Source of the DNA: Nitrososphaerota archaeon | GTDB taxonomy: Archaea > Thermoproteota > Nitrososphaeria > Nitrososphaerales > Gagatemarchaeaceae | DNA: 64,000 nucleotides | Direction of reading: 5' to 3' | Assembly (NCBI GenBank): GCA_027887005.1 | Contig: JAPCJI010000001.1 | Location: 124,001-188,000 of the forward strand | In this document: positions 7,402 through 16,981 of the stretch, one piece after another | Numbering within the stretch: position 1 is the first letter of the stretch | How the letters are laid out: each line of letters starts with the position of its first letter | The notes under the pieces: generated by a model | Told to the model about the DNA's origin: nothing | Seen by the model: only the letters and a program-made list of their open reading frames with translations | Database searches by the model: none | Translations under genes and position numbers: made by a program

Positions 7402-8567
7402 GAATTGCTCAAGTGAATTCCTACTTCCACCCCTTCATGATTGGAGGAGCGGAATGGTACGTTTACAACATTTCGAGGGAGTTGGTGAAGGCAGGTAACG
7501 AGGTCACAGTCTTCACGTCTGAAAGTTATCGCGGCAAGAAGGCGCCTCGTGAAGACGAAGTTGAAGGCATCAAGGTCCGACGGATTCCGCTCAGAATCGA
7601 CTGGAGCTATCGGATCAAGCTTTGGGATGGTCTAAGAGACGCGCTGACAAGGGAGGGTTTCGACATCATACACACCTACGATTACGCGCAGAAACACAGC
7701 ATAGACGCTCTGGGAGCCGCTAAGCATATGGGAATAGGAACTGCACTGACAGTTTTCGACGTGCATTCCTCCATTCCGAGAAGATGGTACAAGCGAGTCC
7801 CAATGAATTACCTCGACTCGTATTGCGCTAGGCGGACCTTCCCATTTGCGACGAGAATACTCGTCCGTGCACCGAATCTTGTTCAACATCTGCCTGAACT
7901 AAAGGGGAACGAGGGCAGGGTCAGAGTCTCACCTTCGGGGGTGCGTGTGGAATCGTTTGCAAAGTACGACGGAGAGAAGTTCAGGGGGAAGCACGCAATA
8001 AAAGGTGCGCCCGTTGTCCTCTTCCTGGGGAGGCTCAATCCCCTCAAAGGACCGCAGGTCCTCCTCGAGGTGGCACCGACGCTGCTTAGGCAATTTCCAG
8101 ATTTTGCCGTGGTCTTCGCTGGCCCCGACCAGTCTGGCTACAGGAGGTATCTTGAAACTAGAGCTGAACAACTTGGGATTTCCTCGCGAGTCTACTTTAC
8201 AGGAATGATCGACGATTTTGAAGAGAAGATGCAGGCCTATTCAGCCTGCGATGTCTTCGCACTTCCCACAACCTACGAGGGAACCAGCCAAGCAATATTC
8301 GAGGCCATGGCCCAGGCTAAGCCAGTTGTGGCGACAAGGACTGGGGGAATCCCATACCAGATCACGGACGGCAGGGAAGGATTATTGGTCACCTACGGCG
8401 ACTTGGGAGCACTGGCCGAGGCGATTGCGTTCCTCTTGAGGGATACCGTGAAGGCAAGGGAGATGGGGAACAGGGCCAAGGAAAAGGCCATGGGTTTCCA
8501 ATACCCGAACTTGGCTATCGGTCTGCAATCCGTTTATGAGGAGATAGTTGAGGCAAATGGAAATTAA
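7398..8567 (+). CDS. GT4-family glycosyltransferase
   Basis: A retaining GT-B glycosyltransferase of 389 residues. The N-terminal acceptor domain starts with IAQVNSYFHPFMIGGAEWYV, the typical GT4 glycine-rich opening. The C-terminal donor domain has VLFLGRLNPLKGPQVLLEV and the E-x7-E motif in YEGTSQAIFEAMAQAKPVV, followed by TRTGG. The TTG start shares bases with the preceding TGA (7398-7401), and the end overlaps the epimerase by 11 bases, so the three genes are coupled. Donor and acceptor sugars cannot be deduced. Confidence 0.88.
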   Translation: MRIAQVNSYFHPFMIGGAEWYVYNISRELVKAGNEVTVFTSESYRGKKAPREDEVEGIKVRRIPLRIDWSYRIKLWDGLRDALTREGFDIIHTYDYAQKHSIDALGAAKHMGIGTALTVFDVHSSIPRRWYKRVPMNYLDSYCARRTFPFATRILVRAPNLVQHLPELKGNEGRVRVSPSGVRVESFAKYDGEKFRGKHAIKGAPVVLFLGRLNPLKGPQVLLEVAPTLLRQFPDFAVVFAGPDQSGYRRYLETRAEQLGISSRVYFTGMIDDFEEKMQAYSACDVFALPTTYEGTSQAIFEAMAQAKPVVATRTGGIPYQITDGREGLLVTYGDLGALAEAIAFLLRDTVKAREMGNRAKEKAMGFQYPNLAIGLQSVYEEIVEANGN

Positions 8568-9570
8568 CGATCAGAAAGTCCTAGTGACTGGAGGAGCCGG
8601 TTTCATCGGTTCCAGCATGTCCGAGGCTCTTCTCAGACTAGGCGCAGAAGTGACTGTTGTAGACAACTTCGACGACTTCTATTCAGGGAAGGAGAAGAAC
8701 ATCGAGGGTCTCCGCCTGAACAAGAGATTCAAACTGATTCGGGGCTCTATCCTCGACCAGGACCTTCTTCTCTCAGCGAACAAGGGCGTTGACCTAGTCG
8801 TCCACCTGGCTGGCCAAGCAGGGATTCGCTATTGCAACGAGCGGCCCTCCAAGGCCAACGAGGTGAATGCAACTGGCACCATGAATGTCCTTGTCGCCGC
8901 CCGCCAACGGCAAGTGAAGAAGGTAGTGTATGCGTCTTCCTCTTCTGTTTACGGAGATCCCGTGAAGACGCCGATAAGAGAGGATCATCCGACCGAACCC
9001 TCGAGTCCCTACGGAGCCAGCAAGCTGGCCGGTGAGAAGTACTGCACATCTTTCGTGAAGACCTACGATATGGACATAACCTGCCTTCGATACTTTTCGG
9101 TGTATGGACCTCGGGGACGCCCCGATCAGATACTATACTCTTTCGCGCAGAAGGTGGCAAACGGAGGAGCCCCAGTCATCTACGGCGACGGCAGCTATTC
9201 GAGAGACTTCACCTACGTGTCGGACGTCGTCTCCGCGACTCTGATGGCCGTTATACATGAAGAAAGTCGGGGTCGAGTGATCAACGTTGGATATGGAAAA
9301 GACTTCAAGGTGATCGAGGTGGCACGGCGTATCATTGACCGCTTCGGCCTAGATATTCAGCCCGTCTTCAAAGAGAGCTACGGTGGCGATTTCTCAAGGA
9401 CACTCTGCGACAACAGCCTGGCAAGGCAAGTGCTGAAGTGGACACCGGAAATCAAATTCGAAGACGGATTACCTCGATTCTTGGACTGGTTTGACGAACA
9501 TCACAATTCCGCCACAACGAGGACTGACGAAGCCACGTTCCCAAAGTCTCCTGAACATCCTGAACTCTAG
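8557..9570 (+). CDS. NAD-dependent nucleotide-sugar epimerase/dehydratase
   Basis: A 337-residue extended short-chain dehydrogenase/reductase. The NAD-binding GGAGFIG is at residues 12-18, the active-site SSSSVYG near residue 125 and the catalytic YGASK (YxxxK) near 150. RYFSVYGPRGRPD and a DFTYVSDVV segment are typical of UDP-glucose 4-epimerase or UDP-glucuronate epimerase relatives. It most likely interconverts UDP-hexoses for the neighbouring glycosyltransferases; the exact substrate is open. ATG 8557 is chosen over TTG 8548. The end lies one base before the next gene's ATG. Confidence 0.87.
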   Translation: MEINDQKVLVTGGAGFIGSSMSEALLRLGAEVTVVDNFDDFYSGKEKNIEGLRLNKRFKLIRGSILDQDLLLSANKGVDLVVHLAGQAGIRYCNERPSKANEVNATGTMNVLVAARQRQVKKVVYASSSSVYGDPVKTPIREDHPTEPSSPYGASKLAGEKYCTSFVKTYDMDITCLRYFSVYGPRGRPDQILYSFAQKVANGGAPVIYGDGSYSRDFTYVSDVVSATLMAVIHEESRGRVINVGYGKDFKVIEVARRIIDRFGLDIQPVFKESYGGDFSRTLCDNSLARQVLKWTPEIKFEDGLPRFLDWFDEHHNSATTRTDEATFPKSPEHPEL

Positions 9571-9571
9571 C

Positions 9572-11782
9572 ATGAAGCTAATCCTGTATGTTCTGCTCTT
9601 GGGGCTAGCCACGACGATGCTGCTGATCGCCAACCACCCAGCCAAAGCCGCAGGTCAATCGCCGGTCATCCTCTCCTACAACATCACGGGGGGTGGGACT
9701 AACAGTTCTGCGGTTCTCTATTACGTATCAAATGGCGCGAAGGTCAATACATCCCTAACTCAAACCCCGACGACATACGCGATCGACCAAGGTACGGTCT
9801 GGACCGCCTCGAGGTCGCTTCCCGGCAGCAACAGCACCGAACGCTGGCAATTCAAGGGTGATAATCCGAGTGGCAACTCCGGAAGCAAACCCCTTGTCTT
9901 GAGCTACTACAGGCAGTATCTGGCCGCCTTCGGTTTTACTGTGGTAGGAAGTATCAAAGGAATGATCGCACCCTTGGTCAACTTTACAGCATTCGGGAAG
10001 CCCCAATCATTGCAAGCGGGGTACGCCGACTGGGTCGACTACCAGTCCACTTATGCCTACGGGGTTGCCCACGGGAACAGGTCTGGTGTCCGATGGTTCG
10101 CGGGAGCTGGCACGTCCGGGGTTGTCAACGGAAGGGTCAGAGTCTCTCCAAAGTACTACCAGCAATACTACGAGGTCTTCAGCCTCAGTACCAAAGGAGC
10201 AGACGCTGTGCCGCCAATCTCCCTGGGCACGACATTCCTTGGAGTGGCCATTCAAACCCAACTGGGCGGCTCCGGACTGTCAATGTGGGTCGATGCTGGA
10301 ACCCTGTTCTCGTTCCCTCCCGTGATCAATTCCGGCTCCCCCGATCAAAGATGGACGTTCCATAGCGTCGACGCGGCTAGCGCGGTATCCCCCGCCAACC
10401 TAAAGGTAGTCTACTACGAGCAGTATGTGTTCGTCCTGAGCTTCTCAATCAGCGCCGGCGCCGCTCCCTCCCCTCCCGTCCTCACCGCTATCGCCAACGG
10501 CCAGCAGACTTCCTTTCAGATGTACCCGAGCGGTCCAGCAGTCTGGGTCGACCTCAGTTCAACTTACTCAGTTTCGAGCCTCCTCCTTGGGTCCACGTCT
10601 GGGGAAAGATGGATTACGATTGAAGGCACTTCCGGCGTAGTCAACGGACCGAAGTCCCTCGCATTGTCCTACTACCATCAAGTGCAGGTCAGCTTCAGCT
10701 ACACCGCGATAGGCGGAGGAGACCTACCCGCTTCTGATGCGTCGTTCTTCGACTTTGGGAAGAATATGACCTCTCCCATCGGCACCGCAGTGGGCAACGC
10801 CTGGGCGGATTATGGAACGAGTTTTGTGGTGCCAGGCGGTCATGATGACGCGGGTTCGGGGGGGAGATGGATTCTCGGCTCGGCTCCGTCCCTGATTCTC
10901 CTCGAGCCCGCTACTCTGTCTCTTCACTACTACCATCAGTATCAGATCGTGGTCACATACTCCTTGTCGAACGGCGGACATGCCCCGCCTGACAACTTGA
11001 CCGGAATTGCCTTCGGGAAACAGATCATGGCCTCGATTCCTTCGAGCGCGATCCTGTGGCTTGATGGCGAGTCAACTTGGAGTGTTTCTCAAGTCCTGTC
11101 GAGACACACAAGCGGGGAGAGATGGTCTGCCGTGGGAGCGACCGGCGGAACCGTCAATGGCTCCGCGACTATTCACGCACTCTACGAACACCAATACTTC
11201 GTGAGCACGAGCAGCAACTCTCCAGGAGGCGGTACCTTCACTCAACCCGGCTGGGTTCCCGCTGATTCGCCTTTCGGCCTGTCAGTGGCACCGAACGAAG
11301 GGTGGAGATTCATGGAATGGGTTGGTACCGGCGCCGACTCCTACACTGGACCCACGGAAAACGCCACAATTACTGTCTCGGCGCCGGTGAACGAGACTGC
11401 AAGTTTCGGAGCGGCGTTCACAATCGAGGCAGTGGGGAAAGGAACTCTAATGGTTTCTTACGGCTCGAAGATCTTCGCTGTGGCCAACGCGGCTCTCGTC
11501 CTTTACGTGCCTCCCGGGAGCAGCGTAACGATCAATGCGGAACCGGGTATTCTCTCGCTGTTCGACAGGTGGAGTGGCGCGTCGGGTTCTAACCAGAATC
11601 CCGCTACGTTCGATATCACTTCACCCACTCAGATACGCGGAGTGTTCGTCGCCAACGCAGGGTTAGAATACTCGATGATTGCTGGGGTCTGGTTGGCCAC
11701 ACTCTACTTCGCTGCGTATCTGGTGAGGCGCAGAGGCATTTCGTTTGGTTCCCATAGGCGAATCATGTCGAGGCGAGACTAG
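9572..11782 (+). CDS. Large repeat-containing surface protein with C-terminal membrane anchor
   Basis: A 736-residue protein. ATG 9572 starts a signal peptide (LILYVLLLGLATTMLLIANH, cleavage near AKAAG). Six units of about 86 residues follow, each with a WxD...S core, a GERW or similar and a closing YYHQY-type motif. A region like InlB B/Listeria-Bacteroides repeats follows (GWRFMEWVGTGADSYTGPTE and FDRWSGASGS), then one membrane helix (GVWLATLYFAAYLV) and a short RRR tail. The protein should therefore be held in the membrane with its repeats outside. Several NxS/T sites could be glycosylated. It is the first of five near-overlapping genes ending at 19032. Confidence 0.8.
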   Translation: MKLILYVLLLGLATTMLLIANHPAKAAGQSPVILSYNITGGGTNSSAVLYYVSNGAKVNTSLTQTPTTYAIDQGTVWTASRSLPGSNSTERWQFKGDNPSGNSGSKPLVLSYYRQYLAAFGFTVVGSIKGMIAPLVNFTAFGKPQSLQAGYADWVDYQSTYAYGVAHGNRSGVRWFAGAGTSGVVNGRVRVSPKYYQQYYEVFSLSTKGADAVPPISLGTTFLGVAIQTQLGGSGLSMWVDAGTLFSFPPVINSGSPDQRWTFHSVDAASAVSPANLKVVYYEQYVFVLSFSISAGAAPSPPVLTAIANGQQTSFQMYPSGPAVWVDLSSTYSVSSLLLGSTSGERWITIEGTSGVVNGPKSLALSYYHQVQVSFSYTAIGGGDLPASDASFFDFGKNMTSPIGTAVGNAWADYGTSFVVPGGHDDAGSGGRWILGSAPSLILLEPATLSLHYYHQYQIVVTYSLSNGGHAPPDNLTGIAFGKQIMASIPSSAILWLDGESTWSVSQVLSRHTSGERWSAVGATGGTVNGSATIHALYEHQYFVSTSSNSPGGGTFTQPGWVPADSPFGLSVAPNEGWRFMEWVGTGADSYTGPTENATITVSAPVNETASFGAAFTIEAVGKGTLMVSYGSKIFAVANAALVLYVPPGSSVTINAEPGILSLFDRWSGASGSNQNPATFDITSPTQIRGVFVANAGLEYSMIAGVWLATLYFAAYLVRRRGISFGSHRRIMSRRD
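9657..11190 (+). repeat. Six tandem coding repeats of about 255 bases
   Basis: Motifs of the type YYxQY recur near 9903, 10152, 10412, 10670, 10926 and (as YEHQY) 11180, giving a period of 250-260 bases. Each unit also carries a W(V/A/L)D-type motif and an ERW/GRW-type motif. Divergence is high, so this is an old domain duplication and not a recent DNA repeat. Confidence 0.75.
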
Positions 11783-11786
11783 GGCT

Positions 11787-12545
11787 TTGAGTGGAGATTC
11801 GAGTCAGGTGCCGAAGGGTGAAAGCCCGTCAAGAACGGGACGCCGGCTCCTCGGAAGTGGAAATTCGAGGATATTTGGGGTGGTGCTCATTGCGACTGGT
11901 GGTCTCCTCTTCGGACTCGCCTTCGAAACTGGTCTCCCAGTGTTCGAAGTCGGGTCGCTTATGGCGTTCGTCTTGGGCGTTATCCTCGTTGCAGTAGAAA
12001 TCGAGCCCAGAATAAAGATCAGCATGGCATCTGATAGCACTCTAGGCTATTTCAAAGCCCTTGTGAGCGCCCTGAAGATTCTGGGGGCTGAAGGCAAGGC
12101 CACGTATCTTCCGAAGGGGAACGAGATCAGCATGGTCGTGGCGCGTGACGACAAGCAGACGCCAATCGAATTGGCACCTGTAGGAGACGGCCTCTACTCC
12201 GGGTTCGTAGAAGAACTCGGCGAAATGCAGAGGAAAGGGTTCGACTTCTTCACCTCGTGGATACCCAGAATAGTCGTGGACGGAATCGGAGCAGCAGACA
12301 AGGTCAGCGTTGCCAAGGAAGGAGACCGTGTAAATATCACAATGCGCCGGCCCTACGTAAGGCCTCTCTGCGCTGACCCTTACGTCAACGCTAACGTGTG
12401 CTGCAGGATGGGTTGCCCCTTGGCCGGATCCTTGGCGCAAGCGCTGGCAGCCACGACGGGGAGGGAGGTCAGGTTCGAGAACTGCGCCTATGACCCGAAG
12501 CTCCAAACGGCGACGACCACCCTCGATTTGGGCAGGAGTCCATAG
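11787..12545 (+). CDS. Two-helix membrane protein with Cys-rich C-terminal domain
   Basis: A 252-residue protein from TTG 11787, four bases after the previous stop. A basic N-terminus (RTGRRLLGSGNSRIFG) precedes two membrane helices (about residues 28-48 and 52-72). A soluble domain of about 175 residues follows and would face the cytoplasm by the positive-inside rule. It ends in a conserved-looking block with four or five cysteines: RPLCADPYVNANVCCRMGCP, then RFENCAYDPK. These could form a metal site. I recognise no family. It sits in the middle of the surface-protein operon and may couple the external parts to a cytoplasmic signal or energy source. Confidence 0.75.
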   Translation: MSGDSSQVPKGESPSRTGRRLLGSGNSRIFGVVLIATGGLLFGLAFETGLPVFEVGSLMAFVLGVILVAVEIEPRIKISMASDSTLGYFKALVSALKILGAEGKATYLPKGNEISMVVARDDKQTPIELAPVGDGLYSGFVEELGEMQRKGFDFFTSWIPRIVVDGIGAADKVSVAKEGDRVNITMRRPYVRPLCADPYVNANVCCRMGCPLAGSLAQALAATTGREVRFENCAYDPKLQTATTTLDLGRSP

Positions 12546-14066
12546 GTGTCCGGTTCAAGGACACTGGCCATTACGCTAGTCCTTCCCGTACCTGCGGTCA
12601 TGGTTCTATGGCAGGACGCGATGGGGACATTCTCTTTGAACTTGTTGAATAATCTTCCTTTGATAGGCTTAATCTTGGGCGCATCTTCGCTATCTGTCGC
12701 TGCCGCAATCAGAAGAATCGGCCCCCAGTACGCACTCGGACGCTCGAACACTGGCGCCCTGCTCATTGCCGTGGCTCTCTTCTCATATCTCTTCGGCACC
12801 TCGGTCCAGAGCGACCAGTTGCATTTGCTTTCAATCATGGCATTCTACATGGGCGGCGTCTTCTACCTCGGGGGAGTGAAGTATCTCATTTCCACTATTC
12901 CTGGTCTGGGAATTGCGCTGTCAGTCCTCCTTCTCCAGCCATACGGAACGGTGGTCCAGCTGGGATCAGAAGGGGTTCTGGTGGGATTGATATTCGCATT
13001 CGCTTTGATGCTCTGGAGCTCAAAGAAGCGAACCGAGAGGGCACTCTGTCGACTCTGCTCCTCCTTCAGGGATACTGGTGCGAGTTTCTGTAACGCGTGC
13101 GGAAGAAACCTGAAACCATTCATGGTTAGGCTCCCATACGCGAGATTCGCAGGCTTCGCTATCTTCTCTTTGCTCCTGGTCTCATTCCTAGCGGTTACCG
13201 TCCCGGCGGTCTCTGATTCTCCCAAGCCCTCATTCGTTACCCTCACACTCGGTGGGATTCAAAACAACGGCCCGTTCACGCCGCTTCCAGGATGGAGTAT
13301 GAGCGGCCAGGTTCACTATCTCTCGGGGCAGACGCTACAGTGGTTCGACCTGACTAGGGGCAGGACTTCTATTCAGGCTATCATCAGTACGTCGTTCACC
13401 CGTGCGGCGGCTGTAGGAGCCCTCGGTCAGCTGGCAGGCAATGTGACGGTGAGCCCGATTGCGGTCAATCAGTCCGGTGTGAGCCTGGTAAGGTACTCCG
13501 CTGTCATCAACGGGACGCACTACGAGGGCGTTCAAGGAAGCGATCTAGTCGGGGTGGTCAACGGCTCACGGTTGTCCCAGAGCTACGTTGCTTTTGATCT
13601 GCAGCAGACTACCAGCCAATTCAAAAGCGACAATGGCGCCTCTCTTTATCCTGCCGGAGCTGCAGTGGCCAATTGGCTTTCCAATTCTGGAGTTTGGTTC
13701 CCGAGCGTAGTAGCTCTTTTGCCTCAGTATCAATCGGCAAACCTTCTAGTTGCAGATGGCTCCCTCGGTCTAATCGCGGTATTCCTGTTCTCCTCCATCA
13801 GGACGTACGATCTTGCTATTGAGCGACGGCTCGAGTCAACCCTTGGCCTCACCGCTTCCGCACTCGCCCACCTGAGGGCCTTCGGCGTTAACGCAGGAAA
13901 TGCGAAGGGAGAAGACCTCCTGGCGATAGCAAGGAGGGTGGACCCCGGCCTTGATGAACGCGGATTCTATCTCGAACTCAACGAGCTGTCAAAAAGGGGT
14001 TTGGTCGAGTCTCAGGTCTCGTACATCGCGGGCGAACCAGTCCTCCTATGGAGGTGCCTCATTTGA
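12546..14066 (+). CDS. Eight-helix membrane protein with cytoplasmic zinc ribbon and extracellular domain
   Basis: A 506-residue protein whose GTG start abuts the previous TAG. Six helices fill residues 1-158. A zinc ribbon with C168, C171, C182 and C185 (CRLC...CNAC) follows. Then come a seventh helix (FAIFSLLLVSFLAVTVPAV), an external domain of about 180 residues with several NxS/T sites, an eighth helix (GSLGLIAVFLFSS) and a cytoplasmic tail of about 85 residues that may be a winged-helix-like fold (GFYLELNELSKRGLVESQVS). Six helices before the ribbon put the ribbon and the tail on the same side. No known family; the build suggests a sensor or scaffold. Confidence 0.78.
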   Translation: MSGSRTLAITLVLPVPAVMVLWQDAMGTFSLNLLNNLPLIGLILGASSLSVAAAIRRIGPQYALGRSNTGALLIAVALFSYLFGTSVQSDQLHLLSIMAFYMGGVFYLGGVKYLISTIPGLGIALSVLLLQPYGTVVQLGSEGVLVGLIFAFALMLWSSKKRTERALCRLCSSFRDTGASFCNACGRNLKPFMVRLPYARFAGFAIFSLLLVSFLAVTVPAVSDSPKPSFVTLTLGGIQNNGPFTPLPGWSMSGQVHYLSGQTLQWFDLTRGRTSIQAIISTSFTRAAAVGALGQLAGNVTVSPIAVNQSGVSLVRYSAVINGTHYEGVQGSDLVGVVNGSRLSQSYVAFDLQQTTSQFKSDNGASLYPAGAAVANWLSNSGVWFPSVVALLPQYQSANLLVADGSLGLIAVFLFSSIRTYDLAIERRLESTLGLTASALAHLRAFGVNAGNAKGEDLLAIARRVDPGLDERGFYLELNELSKRGLVESQVSYIAGEPVLLWRCLI

Positions 14067-16981
14067 AGAAGCGCGTATTCCTTACAACTCTTGCCTTGGT
14101 CACACTTCTGACTGTGGTGCAATTCCTTGTGCCCGTGGCGGTCTCCCAATCCGCGGGTTCACCCAGCCAGCAGCAATGGTGGAATACCCAGTATGGCTAC
14201 AGGCGCCAAATCACGATACCCGACAGGACTCCCCTGCCTTTGGTCAACCAGACGGCGATTGCACATCTCAGTTTCGCGTCCAACTTGGCAGAGGACCCGC
14301 TGACAAGCTTCAGGCTCATCAGCGCGGCAGGGAAAGAGATTCCTTCCGTCGTCGTGGGCGAGCAGTATTCTGGCGCGTTCCTCACTTCGGCGTACCTGCT
14401 GTTCCTTGCCGATGCCCCAGCGAATTCAAACTCGACCTATTACCTCTACTATGGAAGCGGCGTCCAAGCGCCTCCTTCGTACAGGGCATCAGGACAACTC
14501 ACCTCGCTCAGCAACAATCTCATCAGGGCTCAGCCGGGGGCGCAGACCCTGGACGCTTCCAGGCTCGAAATCATCTTCGGAAATGTCTATACCGAGACCA
14601 CCATTTCGAAGGTCTCCTACGTGAATGGCGGGGCCATGGACTATGGTCCAACGCAGATATCGGCGAACCCGTTCTCGTCTGATAATGGTTGGGTCAGCGC
14701 CGGGGACCTTAGTTCCTCAATATCCGTGGCTTACGACGTTCTCAAGGCTGGAACGGTGCAGCTTACAGAGATCCTGCTCGTAGGCCCGAGCTCGGCGGTC
14801 ACGGTCAACGCCGTCGCAAACGCGGGACCAACCGAGATTTCAGGGGTGAGCCTGACCTCGGTGATTGGACTGGCGGGCCTTTCAGTGATATTGCCCTCAG
14901 TTTCAACCTACGACGCGAGCAGCGGCTTCCTGACCTCCCAGTCCCCAGGTGTGGCTTTCGGTATCAAGTCGCTGCCTCTGCCTGTATCCTACGGCCTCGG
15001 TTCGCAAAAGCAGGTCATGTCGGAAGCTTTGTCCAATGGATTCCAAAGCAGCTCGTCCCAATCGGGAGCGTCCGCGGCTGGCTTCGTGTGGGGGCTCGGG
15101 ATTCTGCCCCCGGCAGCGTCGAGCTGGGTTTCATCAGACTGGAGCGCAGCCGCAAGCACCAAGGGGCTGAGCTCAGGTTCTTTCCGGATGCCCGTAGTGG
15201 CCCTGGGAGGGCCAGAGGAGGCTATCGGGGTCGCCACCCCAATGGCGAGGTCGCTGTGGAACACCACTCTCACTATCGCGGGCGTAACTGTGCCTGCAAC
15301 CGGGCTGACGGTCCCCTTCACCCTCAAAGGCGCCGCATTGGTGCCAATCATGACAGCGATCAGCGGGAGCTTCTCTTACAGCGTTCCTCCAGCCCCCTCG
15401 GTGGTCCCTGGGGCCTGGTCCGCGGCAAGCTTGTCGACGGGGAACGGGACAGCATTCGCTTCTCCAAGTTACTATGCGTTTGACCTGGGGGCGAACGTCG
15501 GGAGGCTCTCGGGATACGTTCCCAACAACTCTAGCTCTGTCACAGCTCGCCTCGCATCAAAGGGGTTCTTCGCCTACGGGGGACCCTTGGTATCGCTCGA
15601 AATTCGTTACAAGGCGTCCTACTCCGTCAACGCGGGCAACTTTTCCCAGCAGAACTTCTACGTGGCAGCGGACCTAGACCCGACGTTGAACAGTAACTTC
15701 AACGAGAGCATCCTAGTCCCTGTGGTTGGTAGCTCGACCACCATAGGTCCCTTCGGCTGCCAGCTTCCAGGCTTGAGGCCCCCGGTTGTACTAAACCAGA
15801 GAGGGGGGAACAACTACTTGATTGGAGACAATGCATGGAGGACCCTCACCCTGAGTCTTCCGGACAACCTGCCGAAACAGGGGTTCAACGTCAGGATAAG
15901 GAGTTGCGTCTCTTCCTCCCCTGGTTTCGCAGGAATCATGCAATTGGACATCCAATCGGCGAGCATTTTGCTGCGTGGCCCGGCTTCAAGTGTACTTCAG
16001 GCGTCCACTTCCTACGCGAGTCCACGGGTGGTGGTTGACTATTTGCCTGAAGCCGCTGGCCTGTCCTCTGCGGGAGTTGTAGTGAACTTGACGCTGGCCC
16101 TTTCACTCCAGGCCAAAAGCAGCATAAGCTGGGCCGACGGGGCTGACTTCACCGGTCTTGCCTCTGCTCCTCGATCCTTCAGTCTCAACAGATCGTCATT
16201 TCTGGGGTCTGAGACGCTAGCTATGCCGCACCTTCAAGGGGTCCTCGTCAATTCCGCCATAGCCAATCGTGCAGTCGATTCGTCAGTGGGAGGAACTTCG
16301 GTACAGGGCTCGCTTGCTCTCGGCTCGCTCTTCCTCCCCTCTCCCATTCTTCCGACGCCCTCATCACCCGTTCCATACAGGATTGGCCTTGGAAGCAAGA
16401 CCGTCCGGGTGACTGTCCTTGACAAGAACGGCGTTGGGGTCCCGGGAGTGGTGGTAGTTCCCCAGTTGGAGGGGACCATCATCCCTGGCACGTATGCGAC
16501 TGATACATCGGGGAGCGCTCAATTGAAGTTGGTCCCCTGGACGTTCCAAATGAACGCCACCTACCTTGGAAACACCGTCGCTTCCGAAGGCATTATGGTG
16601 GGTAGCCAGTCCTCTCTGTCGATCAATGCAAGCATTTTCAGCGTCACCGCAGCTGTCGTGGACTCCCGCAACCACCCATTTGTGGGGGCTGAAATCAGGC
16701 TAACCCTGGGCAATTACACGATTTCAGGGGTGACCGACAGCAAAGGCTTCTTCTCGTTCCATGCTGTTGGCAATGCCGTCTACAATACTACAGTGAGTTT
16801 TGGGGACCAATCATACTTCAGCGGTGGGGTTGGAGTGCCGAATAGCAACGTGGTCGTAGTGGTATCTACGTCGTATCTTCCACCGTCATTCCAGCTGATA
16901 ATACTTGCCCTCGCGGCGGCAGTTCCGATTTCGGGAATCGCTGTCTACTTCATTGCCAGAAGACTGAAGAAACCCAGATGA
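14063..16981 (+). CDS. Large surface protein with DUF2341-like domain and C-terminal membrane anchor
   Basis: A 972-residue protein; TTG 14063 overlaps the preceding stop. A signal peptide (FLTTLALVTLLTVVQFLV) leads to a DUF2341-like module: WWNTQYGYRRQITI at the start and NSTYYLYYGSG about 100 residues later, typical of that beta-sandwich, carbohydrate-binding-like family. Further beta-rich regions follow. Near residues 775-930 lie two CarboxypepD_reg/Big-like folds (VRVTVLDKNGVGVPGVVVVP and AAVVDSRNHPFVGAEIRLTL). A membrane helix (IILALAAAVPISGIAVYFIA) and a RRLKK tail end it. It is predicted to be anchored in the membrane and to extend into the cell-surface layer. The last four bases overlap the next gene (ATGA). 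Confidence 0.8.
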   Translation: MKKRVFLTTLALVTLLTVVQFLVPVAVSQSAGSPSQQQWWNTQYGYRRQITIPDRTPLPLVNQTAIAHLSFASNLAEDPLTSFRLISAAGKEIPSVVVGEQYSGAFLTSAYLLFLADAPANSNSTYYLYYGSGVQAPPSYRASGQLTSLSNNLIRAQPGAQTLDASRLEIIFGNVYTETTISKVSYVNGGAMDYGPTQISANPFSSDNGWVSAGDLSSSISVAYDVLKAGTVQLTEILLVGPSSAVTVNAVANAGPTEISGVSLTSVIGLAGLSVILPSVSTYDASSGFLTSQSPGVAFGIKSLPLPVSYGLGSQKQVMSEALSNGFQSSSSQSGASAAGFVWGLGILPPAASSWVSSDWSAAASTKGLSSGSFRMPVVALGGPEEAIGVATPMARSLWNTTLTIAGVTVPATGLTVPFTLKGAALVPIMTAISGSFSYSVPPAPSVVPGAWSAASLSTGNGTAFASPSYYAFDLGANVGRLSGYVPNNSSSVTARLASKGFFAYGGPLVSLEIRYKASYSVNAGNFSQQNFYVAADLDPTLNSNFNESILVPVVGSSTTIGPFGCQLPGLRPPVVLNQRGGNNYLIGDNAWRTLTLSLPDNLPKQGFNVRIRSCVSSSPGFAGIMQLDIQSASILLRGPASSVLQASTSYASPRVVVDYLPEAAGLSSAGVVVNLTLALSLQAKSSISWADGADFTGLASAPRSFSLNRSSFLGSETLAMPHLQGVLVNSAIANRAVDSSVGGTSVQGSLALGSLFLPSPILPTPSSPVPYRIGLGSKTVRVTVLDKNGVGVPGVVVVPQLEGTIIPGTYATDTSGSAQLKLVPWTFQMNATYLGNTVASEGIMVGSQSSLSINASIFSVTAAVVDSRNHPFVGAEIRLTLGNYTISGVTDSKGFFSFHAVGNAVYNTTVSFGDQSYFSGGVGVPNSNVVVVVSTSYLPPSFQLIILALAAAVPISGIAVYFIARRLKKPR

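Noticed and set aside
9657-11190. CRISPR-like or recent DNA repeat
   Set aside because: The repeats are diverged protein domains with a period of about 255 bases, not short identical repeats with spacers.
12042-12506. Minus-strand frame of 154 codons
   Set aside because: Shadow of the two-helix Cys-rich protein on the plus strand.
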